Shown: piece by piece, positions 17,352 to 24,292 of the stretch | How the letters are laid out: each line of letters starts with the position of its first letter | Numbering within the stretch: position 1 is the stretch's first letter | From: Pseudomonas sp. R5(2019) | GTDB lineage: Bacteria > Pseudomonadota > Gammaproteobacteria > Pseudomonadales > Pseudomonadaceae | Assembly (NCBI RefSeq): GCF_009905435.1 | Contig: NZ_JAAAMT010000013.1 | Location: forward strand, 55,129-119,128 | Direction: 5' to 3' | Length of the DNA: 64,000 nt | Notes under the pieces: generated by a model | The model's database searches: none | The model's input: the letters and a program-made list of their open reading frames with translations, nothing else | Told to the model about the DNA's origin: nothing | Translations under genes and position numbers: made by a program

Positions 17352-17644
17352 GCGGCAACAACCCCCTCACTGATCAGAATGGCCTGGGTGCGCATGACAC
17401 CCTCGGCATGGTGTTGGCGAGCATCGTCGCGGGTGACGACCTTGCTGCGGCCGTCGCAGGCGTCGTGACAGGCGCTGCACGCCCAAGCACCCTGCAGGTC
17501 GTGCGGCTTCATGCCGACTCCGCACGTCCCGGCCATGCGGTAATGGGCCAGCACCGTGGTTTCCGGATTGCCGTTGCAAACGCCCGGGATACGCACCTGG
17601 CATTCACGGCCGCGAGCCGCTTTGGTCAACTTGGATTGCCTCAT
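17348..17644 (-). CDS. YbcO-like (DUF1364) HNH-type nuclease
   Basis: 98 aa. The pattern ECQVRIPGVCNGNPETTV, then AHYR and ACSACHDACDGR is that of the DUF1364/YbcO family of zinc-containing HNH-like nucleases found in lambdoid nin regions (E. coli DLP12 YbcO). The Cys and His residues would bind zinc and the metal-ion site. Overlaps at both ends (ATGA) keep it in the replication operon. Confidence 0.85.
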   Translation of the reverse strand: MRQSKLTKAARGRECQVRIPGVCNGNPETTVLAHYRMAGTCGVGMKPHDLQGAWACSACHDACDGRSKVVTRDDARQHHAEGVMRTQAILISEGVVAA

Positions 17645-17844
17645 GGTTGATCGTCTCCAGCGAGGTCAACAACGGTGAAAGTGGATGGCCACATGCGCAC
17701 GCCGTGCAGCTCGGCTGAGCGCTTGTCGCGGTAAAGGGACACCGGCGGCTGTGGTGGACCGGGGAGGTCCATCAAGTGGCTGCGGCAGTACAGCGCGTAT
17801 CGGAATTCCGCCAGGTCAGGCTTGAGCAGCATCGGGTCGGTCAT
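17641..17844 (-). CDS. Small phage protein in the nin-like block
   Basis: 67 aa, starting MTDPMLLKPDLAEFRYALY. ATGA overlaps with both the P-like gene and the YbcO gene support it as real. It has no recognisable motif. The central SLYRDKRSAELHGVRM segment is basic. Confidence 0.6.
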   Translation of the reverse strand: MTDPMLLKPDLAEFRYALYCRSHLMDLPGPPQPPVSLYRDKRSAELHGVRMWPSTFTVVDLAGDDQP

Positions 17845-18527
17845 GATTTCGATCCCCGCGCAGCACGCAACGCGGCCAGGGCGCTGCGGCCGACCTCAGG
17901 GGTTGAATGGGACGGCACGCTCGATGGCAATGCCTTCGGCATACGGCGCAGCTCAGCGCCCTCCATCACCGCGCGGATGGCCATGGTGTAGTTGCGGTCG
18001 AACAGCTTGCGCACGGCATCGGCGGGCAGGCTGCGCAGATTGCCAAACCCCGATTCGGCCGCAGCGTGGTACACGGCCTGATGCGACCATTGCGCGCCAT
18101 CCAGCATTGCCGGGTGAGCATTGCGGGTCGCCTCCTGCAGCGCAGCATCCAGCGACGGCAGACCGAACATTTCCGGAGTGGGCACGCACAGGTCCAGGAA
18201 GTCCTTCAGCGATGGAATCCGCTTGAAGCGAATGCCGATCAGCTTCACGGCATGTTCGAACACAGCCACCGGCACGCGCGCCAGATCAATTCGCAGCCAG
18301 GCCTTCTTGGCCATTTTCAGCTTGCCCTCGTCCGCCGCTGGGAAGTCCCAATCGAACTGGTTCACGAAGCACACCTGGAAGGTTGCGAACAGAACGGCCA
18401 CCCGGCGGCCCAACTCATCCTTCTCAGGTTGGCTCAACGCCGTCGGCGAAACTGGTGTCAGACAGGTTTTGTTCGAGCGTAATGCCGCCTGGACGACGGA
18501 CAGAACTGGTTTTGGCGCTGGCTGCAT
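17841..18527 (-). CDS. Replication protein P-like helicase loader
   Basis: 228 aa from ATG 18527 (AAGGA 7 bases upstream), starting inside the O-like gene. The central region (VAVLFATFQVCFVNQF, KMAKKAWLRIDL, RIPSLKDFLDLCVP) matches the lambda P superfamily, which loads the host DnaB helicase at the phage origin. Following the O-like gene is the classical arrangement. The 104-base overlap with it means the two share sequence in different frames. Confidence 0.8.
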   Translation of the reverse strand: MQPAPKPVLSVVQAALRSNKTCLTPVSPTALSQPEKDELGRRVAVLFATFQVCFVNQFDWDFPAADEGKLKMAKKAWLRIDLARVPVAVFEHAVKLIGIRFKRIPSLKDFLDLCVPTPEMFGLPSLDAALQEATRNAHPAMLDGAQWSHQAVYHAAAESGFGNLRSLPADAVRKLFDRNYTMAIRAVMEGAELRRMPKALPSSVPSHSTPEVGRSALAALRAARGSKS

Positions 18528-19239
18528 TGGCTTGTCCTTGAACGAGGCTGCGGTGAATCCATTCGACGAGGCGGTAGGCCCAGCCGGCTTGGGTGTCGGA
18601 GTTGTTGGTTTTGCTGACCTGGTAAGCGATGAACTTGGCCACCCGCTCCGGGGTGACTTCAGTGGTGGCAACGCCGCGGATGAAGGTTTGGGTGCGGATG
18701 TCTTTGTCGGCAGGCTGCCAGCCGGCGAACATGTCGAAGCGCTGGCGTTCGTCCTCGGGGATCTGCCCGGCCTCATCGAAGCTCGCGAGCGCCTTTTCCT
18801 GCTCTTCGGTTACTTGATGGTTAAGTGACGGATTGGGTGCAATGGCTGCACCCCGTTCTGTCGTAGGTTGCACCCCGTTCGGTTGCTCATTGCACCCCGT
18901 TACTGCCTCTTCTGACCTCTCGGCACGGGGTGCAGCTGCTGCACCTCGCTTGATGAGGAGGTCATAGACAACGGGGCGGCGGTCATGACGATCGATGTAC
19001 ACAGCGGCCAAGGCCTGGTTACCGCGAACGATGAGCCCAAGCTTTTCGAGCACGTCCAGTTTTGAGCGCACCGTGCGCTCGGACAGGCCGGTGTCTTCTG
19101 TCAGGGTCTTGGCAGAGGGAAACGCTCCACGCCCATCGGTACCGGCGTAGTTGGCCAAGCACAGCAGCACATGGCGTGCGCTCGAATCTTTTCCGAGGTC
19201 TCGGCGAGAGAGCGCCCAGGACATCGCTTGAACACTCAC
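18424..19239 (-). CDS. Replication initiator, O-like, with winged helix and internal origin repeats
   Basis: 271 aa. An N-terminal helix-turn-helix (AFPSAKTLTEDTGLSERTVR, about residues 39-58) is followed by a linker of low complexity (about 95-145) and a DnaT-like C-terminal segment (about 166-230). The linker is encoded by phased iterons, described separately, so the protein probably binds its own gene as lambda O does. It overlaps the antirepressor gene upstream by 4 bases (ATGA). Confidence 0.82.
   Translation of the reverse strand: MSVQAMSWALSRRDLGKDSSARHVLLCLANYAGTDGRGAFPSAKTLTEDTGLSERTVRSKLDVLEKLGLIVRGNQALAAVYIDRHDRRPVVYDLLIKRGAAAAPRAERSEEAVTGCNEQPNGVQPTTERGAAIAPNPSLNHQVTEEQEKALASFDEAGQIPEDERQRFDMFAGWQPADKDIRTQTFIRGVATTEVTPERVAKFIAYQVSKTNNSDTQAGWAYRLVEWIHRSLVQGQANAASAKTSSVRRPGGITLEQNLSDTSFADGVEPT
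18847..18950. other. Candidate phage replication origin: iterons inside the O-like gene
   Basis: TGCACCCCGTT occurs three times at 18847, 18869 and 18891, exactly 22 bp apart. An inverted near-copy lies at 18924-18934 and a degenerate copy near 18940. A more AT-rich stretch follows on the minus-strand downstream side (about 18800-18840). Iterons within the initiator gene, followed by AT-rich DNA, are the lambda ori layout. Confidence 0.75.
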
Positions 19240-19976
19240 AGTGAAGCTCCAATTTTTTCAGCGAGCACAACCAGGCCGCGACGGGTAACCATCACCTGCT
19301 CGACGACCTTGAGCTCTTCGGTTTCGTTGTTTTTGAGGCGGACCAGCTTGTGCTCGAGCACTCCGCTCGACAGGCGAGGCTGGAAGGCCGACCAGTTGGC
19401 AAACGAGCTGCGGCGGTAGATCCAACGATTGCTGGCCAGCCAGCCGAACAGCTTCAGAGGGGATACACCAAGATGCTTCGCCGCCTCGGTGATGCAGATC
19501 GACCCCGATGTATTGGCCAAGCGATTGAGCGCTTCAACCTTCGGGGCCTGCTGCTGGATGACCTGCTGCAGTTGCTGGTTTTGCTCGACCTGCTCGGCCG
19601 CCAAGCGCAGAGCCTCGGCAAAATTGGTAGGCACCTGAAGGCGATCAACCACTCGACTTTCCAGTTCGCGCCATCGACGAATCACCTTCATGCGCAGGCC
19701 GGCGCTGTAGCCGGTCAGCAGGCAGTCAGTGTGCTCACGGTCAAGCAGGTACTCGGTTTGTTCGCGGTTTTGGCCGTCCAGATAGATGTGCTCAAAACTG
19801 AGTACATCTTTTTTGAGCTCGGCCAGCATGGCGATGGTGTCGCGCTTTACGTTGGCGTGACGCTTCCCGGTCAGCTCGGCGATTTCCCGAGACGACATCA
19901 CCTGACGCGCTAGATTTGGCGCCGATTGAAATCCTGACGCGCTAGGGGTATTGATTGGGGGGGATGCTGTATGCAT
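19236..19976 (-). CDS. Rha/KilAC-type phage antirepressor or regulator
   Basis: 246 aa. Residues about 25-120 fit a Rha-type regulatory domain (REIAELTGKRHANVKRD near the start). Residues about 140-240 fit a KilAC domain (ITEAAKHLGVSPLKLFGWLA, then LEHKLVRLKN). A Gln-rich linker joins them. It is the second gene of the right operon after cro, where lambda has cII. Such proteins counter repressors or regulate early genes. The exact target is unknown. Confidence 0.8.
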   Translation of the reverse strand: MHTASPPINTPSASGFQSAPNLARQVMSSREIAELTGKRHANVKRDTIAMLAELKKDVLSFEHIYLDGQNREQTEYLLDREHTDCLLTGYSAGLRMKVIRRWRELESRVVDRLQVPTNFAEALRLAAEQVEQNQQLQQVIQQQAPKVEALNRLANTSGSICITEAAKHLGVSPLKLFGWLASNRWIYRRSSFANWSAFQPRLSSGVLEHKLVRLKNNETEELKVVEQVMVTRRGLVVLAEKIGASL

Positions 19977-20005
19977 AATCGTCCCTGTTTTGATTGCTTT
20001 GAAGA

Positions 20006-20030
20006 AACCACCCTGTCCGGTGGTTTTTTT
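20006..20030 (+). terminator. Plus-strand terminator between cro and the antirepressor gene
   Basis: AACCACC-CTGTCC-GGTGGTT followed by a run of T on the plus strand. Its polarity is opposite to the genes on both sides, so it would end a counter-transcript coming from the antirepressor or replication region, in the manner of lambda OOP RNA. Confidence 0.7.
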
Positions 20031-20112
20031 GTGTCTGCGATTCGGGTACTGGATGTATCAACAGCGGTAGCGGCCCACTACTGGCGCAATGCCAGTCAGT
20101 GGAGAATGGCCA

Positions 20113-20298
20113 TCAATGCTTCGGGGTCGGCACCACTGGCGTTGCTTTGAGCTTTCCGCCGGTGAGCACCTGGATTTGAAATTGGCGCACCTCAGGGACG
20201 TCGTCGCCCCACATTGTGATGGCGCTAGGACTCACGCCCAATGCTTCCGCCAGCTTCCGTTTGCTGCCGAAAAATTCGGCGGCATCTTTGGTTTTCAT
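20113..20298 (-). CDS. cro: Cro-type repressor
   Basis: 61 aa. MKTKDAAEFFGSKRKLAEAL and LGVSPSAITMWGDDVP form a helix-turn-helix of the Cro/CI type, and the length is typical. It is divergent from cI across an operator region and is the first gene of the minus-strand operon. It should repress cI transcription and set the lytic state. Confidence 0.88.
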   Translation of the reverse strand: MKTKDAAEFFGSKRKLAEALGVSPSAITMWGDDVPEVRQFQIQVLTGGKLKATPVVPTPKH

Positions 20299-20330
20299 GC
20301 TGCGAGTCCTGTTCTTGATCTCGCGTCAAT

Positions 20331-20346
20331 TTCAGCATTCTGAAAT
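20331..20346. promoter_or_regulatory. CI/Cro operator in the right promoter
   Basis: TTTCAGCATTCTGAAA, near-palindromic, lies between the minus-strand -35 TTGACT (20357-20352) and -10 TGAAAT (17-base spacer) of the cro promoter. Confidence 0.7.
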
Positions 20347-20363
20347 TTAACAGTCAATGAAAA

Positions 20364-20379
20364 CATTCAGCATGCTGCA
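20364..20379. promoter_or_regulatory. CI/Cro operator upstream of cI
   Basis: ATTCAGCATGCTGCAT, with the perfect 10-bp palindrome CAGCATGCTG. It precedes a TTAAAT -10-like box (20383-20388) for cI with a poor -35, as expected for a maintenance promoter that depends on bound repressor. Confidence 0.65.
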
Positions 20380-20411
20380 TGCTTAAATTCAGTCCGCTTA
20401 ACATTGGGTGC

Positions 20412-21068
20412 ATGGAAAGACACGAACGAATTGCTCGAGCCATTGCGCAGAGCGGAAAAAAAAAGGGCCAGATCGCCACCGAGTGCGGTGTTGCGAACTC
20501 GGCCGTGACCCAATGGATTTCAGGCGAAAGTAAAAGCCTGAAACCCGAAAACCTGTACGCATTGGCCAAGGCAACCGGCTATCGCGCAGAGTGGCTTGCT
20601 ATTGGTGAGGGCCCGGAAACTGATGGTGCCGAAAAGAGCAATGTGAGCCCAATGGCTCAGCCCAAAATGTCATACCGCTACCCCGTCATCAGTTGGGTTG
20701 CAGCGGGGGCTTGGGCTGAGGCCGTAGAGCCCTTCCCTCCTGGGTTCTCCGATCGCTATGAGCTATCAGAATATGAGGCCAAGGGCCCTGCGTTCTGGCT
20801 GGAGGTAAAGGGCGACTCCATGACCTCGCCAATGGGGCAAAGCGTATCCGAGGGAACACTTATCCTGGTGGACACCGAGGCTGATGCTTACCCAGGCAAG
20901 CTGGTCATTGCGAAGCTCGCTAGCAGCAATGAGGCGACCTTCAAAAAGCTGGTTGAGGATGGTGGTCGGCGATATTTGAAGCCGCTGAACCCTGCCTACC
21001 CTACCGAGGTATGCGCGGAAGACTGCCGTATCGTTGGGGTCGTTGTGCGGGCCCTCATGAAGCTTTAG
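20412..21068 (+). CDS. cI: CI-type repressor with LexA-like (S24) self-cleavage domain
   Basis: 218 aa from ATG 20412; an upstream in-frame ATG lies in the operator region. Residues 1-65 form a helix-turn-helix (GQIATECGVANSAVTQWI). The S24 part has an Ala98-Gly99 cleavage site (VAAGAW), Ser136 in GDSM and Lys168 in VIAKL. RecA-stimulated self-cleavage after DNA damage should induce the prophage. It is divergent from cro. Confidence 0.93.
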   Translation: MERHERIARAIAQSGKKKGQIATECGVANSAVTQWISGESKSLKPENLYALAKATGYRAEWLAIGEGPETDGAEKSNVSPMAQPKMSYRYPVISWVAAGAWAEAVEPFPPGFSDRYELSEYEAKGPAFWLEVKGDSMTSPMGQSVSEGTLILVDTEADAYPGKLVIAKLASSNEATFKKLVEDGGRRYLKPLNPAYPTEVCAEDCRIVGVVVRALMKL

Positions 21069-21109
21069 CCGCCGGCTAGAGTGCCACAGCCGTATCATGG
21101 AGAGATTGA

Positions 21110-21619
21110 ATGGCTAAGGCTGGTCAAATGCCGTACGCAGATGCGCTGGCAGCCATAGCTGTCGAAAAGCGATGGTCTGGCGGGCGAAAAATCAAATGGC
21201 GTCCTCAGGGCAAAAATGGGTTCCCTGACTCCCATAAAGCGAGGGTCAACCTCTCTATAAACGGCGTGATTCAGGAAGGGTACTTCCTTGATCTATTCCA
21301 TAAGGAAAGTACGCTGGACGGGGTTCCAGACAAAATTTCATTCGTATTTGTTGTAAGCGGGGCAAGGATCGTTGCGCTGGATGAAAATGGGCCGAGCGTG
21401 CACCTAAATGTTGCTGGCAAAGGCATGGAGCATTACCAAAAGCGTGTCGATCACCCTCACATCCACGTCCCAGTCGAGGAAAGCTCGTCTGGCTACGCGG
21501 AGCCAATCAGACGGGTGGAGATAGAGAGACTGTGGCGGGTATTCCTTGAGCGTGCCAACATCAAATCAGCGCCGCCATTCAATTTCCCATCAGAAAGCGG
21601 CCAAATGGAATTGCTATGA
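21110..21619 (+). CDS. Unknown protein, first gene of the immunity-region cassette
   Basis: 169 aa, starting MAKAGQMPYADALAAIAVEK, with GGAGAG 6 bases before the ATG. A His-rich patch HPHIHVP (about residues 114-120) could be metal-binding or catalytic, and the region around FLDLFHKES is well structured. It possibly belongs to a small phage family (DUF6978-like), but I am not certain. It lies just downstream of cI and overlaps the next gene by 4 bases. In lambda this place holds rexA/rexB and is expressed from the prophage. Function is inferred to be immunity or exclusion. Confidence 0.6.
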   Translation: MAKAGQMPYADALAAIAVEKRWSGGRKIKWRPQGKNGFPDSHKARVNLSINGVIQEGYFLDLFHKESTLDGVPDKISFVFVVSGARIVALDENGPSVHLNVAGKGMEHYQKRVDHPHIHVPVEESSSGYAEPIRRVEIERLWRVFLERANIKSAPPFNFPSESGQMELL

Positions 21620-22380
21620 ATTGCGCTCAACTTGCCCGGCAGCTTGGTTTCCAATGCAGCCCCATTAAGGAAGGGCTGATGTACATCCAGTCGCCTATCA
21701 GCCTTTCGTTTGACGGAATGCTTATTGGTGCTTTCTTGCAGGACATTGGACGTGGATTGGTGCGGATCACCGACAACTCCGACATTCTTTTCACTGCGAT
21801 GACCCATGGCATAGCGCCCGACTCGCGCAAATCCAAAAAATTCGAAACGATCGCCAAGTCGAGCGGGATAAGCCTTTCTGAAAATGGCGAGCTTCATACG
21901 ACCTGCCCAGATGATCAGGTGGGCTTCTATGTAGCTCGATTCATAGAGGCGGCGTCCAGGATCGGGGACGCTTGCGATGACATGCTTGTTGTGCACGTGC
22001 CCAAATTCGAGCTATCCATCGGTCGAGTATTGAGTAAGCGATTCCAGAAGAGTCTACGAAAAGGGTTTGCTCTTGTAGGGGCCAGTGGACATCAACTCGC
22101 CTTCCCTTTCGCTCTGAATGCTGGCACGGATAAGCAGATGGTTATCCAGACGATCTCCTCTGGCAGTCAGGGTAAGCCTAACTGGGGAAGCATATATGGG
22201 GCCGTCGGGAAAATGGGCGACCTGAAGAATTCTGGCGATCGAACGAAAAGAACCATTATCTTGCAGGACGGAGACCCGGAGTCCATTCACCAGGCCACGC
22301 TGGCACTGGCCGAGACTGCATCAATCATCATTTATTCTGGCGACGAAAACGCCCTAGTATCCGCACTCAGAGCAGCCTAA
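21616..22380 (+). CDS. DUF1828-type protein, second gene of the immunity-region cassette
   Basis: 254 aa. The stretch LVRITDNSDILFTAMTHGI and then FETIAKSSGISLSENGEL (about residues 48-98) match the DUF1828 pattern of uncharacterised phage-associated proteins. The C-terminal half (about 160-254) is a separate domain, perhaps DUF1829-like, with RTIILQDGDPESIHQATLA. It starts in the ATGA of the previous gene. A terminator follows at 22406. The paired arrangement suggests a two-component exclusion or toxin-antitoxin-like module, unproven. Confidence 0.65.
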   Translation: MNCAQLARQLGFQCSPIKEGLMYIQSPISLSFDGMLIGAFLQDIGRGLVRITDNSDILFTAMTHGIAPDSRKSKKFETIAKSSGISLSENGELHTTCPDDQVGFYVARFIEAASRIGDACDDMLVVHVPKFELSIGRVLSKRFQKSLRKGFALVGASGHQLAFPFALNAGTDKQMVIQTISSGSQGKPNWGSIYGAVGKMGDLKNSGDRTKRTIILQDGDPESIHQATLALAETASIIIYSGDENALVSALRAA

Positions 22381-22405
22381 GAAGAATTCCTCCCTATCTG
22401 CCTTG

Positions 22406-22430
22406 AGCCCGCCACTGCGCGGGCTTTTTC
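22406..22430 (+). terminator. Terminator after the cI-cassette operon
   Basis: AGCCCGC with GCGGGCT (7 bp, 6-base loop) followed by TTTTT on the plus strand, 25 bases past the stop codon. Confidence 0.9.
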
Positions 22431-22520
22431 ATGCCTGCCTTCCAGGCGATACGCGCCGAAAGGCTACAGATGATCAGCCTTAGACTACCGGCCTATTGCC
22501 ATTTTCCTACGACACAAATA

Positions 22521-22536
22521 CTGTATATCCATACAG
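22521..22536. promoter_or_regulatory. LexA (SOS) box of the prophage DUF1654 gene
   Basis: CTGTATATCCATACAG is a perfect CTG-N10-CAG LexA site 20 bases upstream of the ATG at 22557. Confidence 0.9.
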
Positions 22537-22556
22537 AAACCCCATGGAAGAGCAGT

Positions 22557-22808
22557 ATGTTGGTACAACCAGACCTCACCAGATCGAGCCCTCAGTCCTA
22601 CGAACAGATTGGCCACCGAATCCGCTCACTGGTGGCGGACCCCAAGGTGCAGCGGGTTATGGCCGTCACCGTCCGGCGGCGCAACGATGAAAACCTGAGC
22701 GATTGGCGGCGGCTGATAGATGAAATATCAGAAACGGCAGGCATTCACGTTAACGAACTGGAGGATGGCGCAGTTCGAATAGCTTGGAAGGATTACTGCG
22801 AAGCCTGA
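22557..22808 (+). CDS. Prophage copy of SOS-controlled DUF1654 protein
   Basis: 83 aa from ATG 22557 (GGAAGAG upstream); the longer frame is not used because it would include the LexA box. It contains SYEQIGHRIRSLVADPKVQ and WRRLIDEISETAGI, the same family as the chromosomal gene at 50324. DUF1654 proteins are small and LexA-regulated in Pseudomonas, with no assigned activity. It sits between the immunity cassette and the pL-like promoter, and a terminator follows directly. Confidence 0.85.
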   Translation: MLVQPDLTRSSPQSYEQIGHRIRSLVADPKVQRVMAVTVRRRNDENLSDWRRLIDEISETAGIHVNELEDGAVRIAWKDYCEA

Positions 22809-22812
22809 CCGA

Positions 22813-22836
22813 AGCCCGCTCGATGCGGGCTTTTTT
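22813..22836 (+). terminator. Terminator after the prophage DUF1654 gene
   Basis: AGCCCGC-TCGAT-GCGGGCT followed by TTTTTT, 5 bases after the stop. Confidence 0.9.
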
Positions 22837-22869
22837 CCGACCAATGAATTAAGCAATCTTAAATATTTT

Positions 22870-22909
22870 ATTCAGCATGCTTGAACTGTCTTTTTCAGTT
22901 TGCTTAAAT
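22870..22909 (+). promoter_or_regulatory. pL-like early promoter with CI-type operator
   Basis: ATTCAGCATGCTTGAA (22870-22885) shares its core with the operators at the cro/cI switch. It overlaps a -35 TTGAAC (22881-22886), followed by a 17-base spacer and TTAAAT (22904-22909). The plus-strand early operon begins downstream, so repression by CI here is expected. Confidence 0.65.
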
Positions 22910-23047
22910 TCGGACACGCCAACAGCAGCACGGCCCCGCTCTTTACACAACCTGACGTGACCACCGCGACGTACCCAGGCCATTACCTGGGTCGGGAAGA
23001 GCTAAACCGTCGCCCATGCCAGCTCTGGACACTGGCCGCGCTTCCAC

Positions 23048-23272
23048 ATGAAGCACGCGAAGTTGCACAGCCACCCGATGCGACGCCAGTTGCGGCAACG
23101 GGCAGTGGTGGGATACCCGGCAGACGTGCAGCGAGATCGAACTAGGGCATTTTTTGCACTAGTTCAGCCAAGCCTACCGTGGCCAGTAACGGAGGATAGG
23201 AATGCAGACGCATCGCTGAAGCACCTTCCCGAGAGGGTGCTTTGGGATGGAAAAACGAGGATAGGAAAATGA
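23048..23272 (+). CDS. Doubtful small ORF in the early leader
   Basis: 74 aa, starting MKHAKLHSHPMRRQLRQRAV. It is basic and reads through the leader hairpin. No convincing ribosome site is seen, and the end overlaps the next start. It could be a short leader protein or a chance frame. Confidence 0.3.
   Translation: MKHAKLHSHPMRRQLRQRAVVGYPADVQRDRTRAFFALVQPSLPWPVTEDRNADASLKHLPERVLWDGKTRIGK
23219..23242 (+). other. Leader stem-loop A
   Basis: AAGCACC and GGTGCTT pair around 10 bases and are followed by TGGGATG. A similar element precedes the phage csrA gene (23989-24013). Confidence 0.6.
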
Positions 23273-23748
23273 GCGAAGACATGATTGCAGGAATCGACCC
23301 AGCAACTCGCCGCTGTGTATCGATTGGCGAATTCAGCCAAGATTACATCTGCGAGCTTTGGGCTAGAGGGTTGATCCTGGTGCCCGTCTCGAACGAGACA
23401 GCACGAAGTTGCTACATGGAAAAACAACCCGATGTTTTCACTCTCAGCAGAACTGATCCAAATTCACCTGGAGCTTACAAGCTGCCAAGTGCTCATGAGC
23501 CAACCCTTCAAGGACGAATCGAAGCGGCCTGCCTGGCTTTGGCGTACCAAGGGAATATCGGCCTAACCACAAGAATGGCGCTGATGTATCCCAGCACCGA
23601 TATCGATGCCGGGAGCTGCGCCAAGTACGGAGCCGTAGTGCTCAGTCGTCTAATGACTGCTGCAGTAGAATCCTTGCATCAGCCTCGGATTGATCAGATT
23701 TCGCAAGAATTAGCTGAATACCTGACTTCAAATTACGAATGTCCATGA
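23269..23748 (+). CDS. Unknown early phage protein
   Basis: 159 aa from ATG 23269, which follows GAGGATAGGAAA. It contains FSQDYICELWARGLILVPVSN in broken form (about residues 22-42) and an Ala-rich helix. No family is recognised. Its last 107 bases overlap a minus-strand gene tail to tail. Confidence 0.65.
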   Translation: MSEDMIAGIDPATRRCVSIGEFSQDYICELWARGLILVPVSNETARSCYMEKQPDVFTLSRTDPNSPGAYKLPSAHEPTLQGRIEAACLALAYQGNIGLTTRMALMYPSTDIDAGSCAKYGAVVLSRLMTAAVESLHQPRIDQISQELAEYLTSNYECP

Positions 23749-23872
23749 CGCCGTGCCACATGCCGTTGTCCAGCTCAATGATGTCACCGACATCGATCGG
23801 TCGCTCTGAACTGAAGGTCTTTGGAGCTCCATCGCCCTCTCCATAGTTGTATTTCAACTTATAAGTGCGCAT
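23642..23872 (-). CDS. Small minus-strand phage protein, convergent with the early operon
   Basis: 76 aa, starting [15 protein letters not shown], with [17 protein letters not shown] (about residues 29-45) suggesting a small beta-barrel. AAAGGAGG lies 11 bases upstream of the ATG. Opposite orientation to its neighbours and an overlap with the previous gene are unusual. The composition and ribosome site support it as real. Confidence 0.6.
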   Translation of the reverse strand: MRTYKLKYNYGEGDGAPKTFSSERPIDVGDIIELDNGMWHGVMDIRNLKSGIQLILAKSDQSEADARILLQQSLDD

Positions 23873-23988
23873 TGCGCATCGCCCTCCTTTGCAGGCTGTG
23901 TTGTGTGAGAGCGCTCAGCCTAGCGCAAAGCCCGTCACCTGGGCAGTGGTGAGCTGGCCGCTGGCCACCCATTCGGAAAGCATCACTG

Positions 23989-24013
23989 AAGCACCTGGCC
24001 CCGCCGGGTGCTT
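23989..24013 (+). other. Leader stem-loop B, upstream of phage csrA
   Basis: AAGCACC/GGTGCTT stem with an 11-base loop, preceded by GCATCACTG and followed by TGGGATG, closely matching stem-loop A. The following leader also carries two GGA motifs (AAGGAG, CAGGAC) before the ATG, typical of CsrA targets. Confidence 0.65.
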
Positions 24014-24038
24014 TGGGATGACAACCAAGGAGCAGGAC

Positions 24039-24227
24039 ATGTTGATACTCACCCGCCGTCGTACCGAATCCATCCGAATCAACGACGACGTCACCGTGAC
24101 GGTGCTCGAAGTGAACGGCAACCAGGTTCGCCTGGGCATCGCGGCGCCGAAGGATGTAACGGTACACCGGCAAGAAATTTACAAGCGCATCCAGGAGGAA
24201 CAAGAGGCGAAGGAAGCAGCAGCCTGA
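24039..24227 (+). CDS. csrA: Phage-encoded CsrA/RsmA translational regulator
   Basis: 62 aa, [18 protein letters not shown] at the start and [19 protein letters not shown] in the middle, which is the complete CsrA RNA-binding fold including the conserved Leu4 and Arg44-region (VHR). It binds GGA motifs near ribosome sites. The phage copy could retarget host RsmA regulons or its own early mRNAs. The first in-frame ATG after AGGAGCAGGAC is used. Confidence 0.93.
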   Translation: MLILTRRRTESIRINDDVTVTVLEVNGNQVRLGIAAPKDVTVHRQEIYKRIQEEQEAKEAAA

Positions 24228-24292
24228 TTTCACTGGCTGGCCTTGGTAACAGGGCCAGACGGGAAATCAACAAACACATGGAGCAACGAGTT

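Larger units (their letters stand above)
22809..23268 (+). other. Early promoter and leader region (460 bases)
   Basis: Holds a terminator, a CI-type operator with a pL-like promoter (22870-22909), a doubtful ORF (23048-23272) and an imperfect stem-loop leader (23219-23242) that resembles one ahead of the phage csrA gene. No other gene is supportable. Confidence 0.6.

Noticed and set aside
22900..23145. 81-codon ORF beginning inside the pL-like promoter
   Set aside because: The start lies in the -10 region of the proposed promoter and there is no ribosome site.
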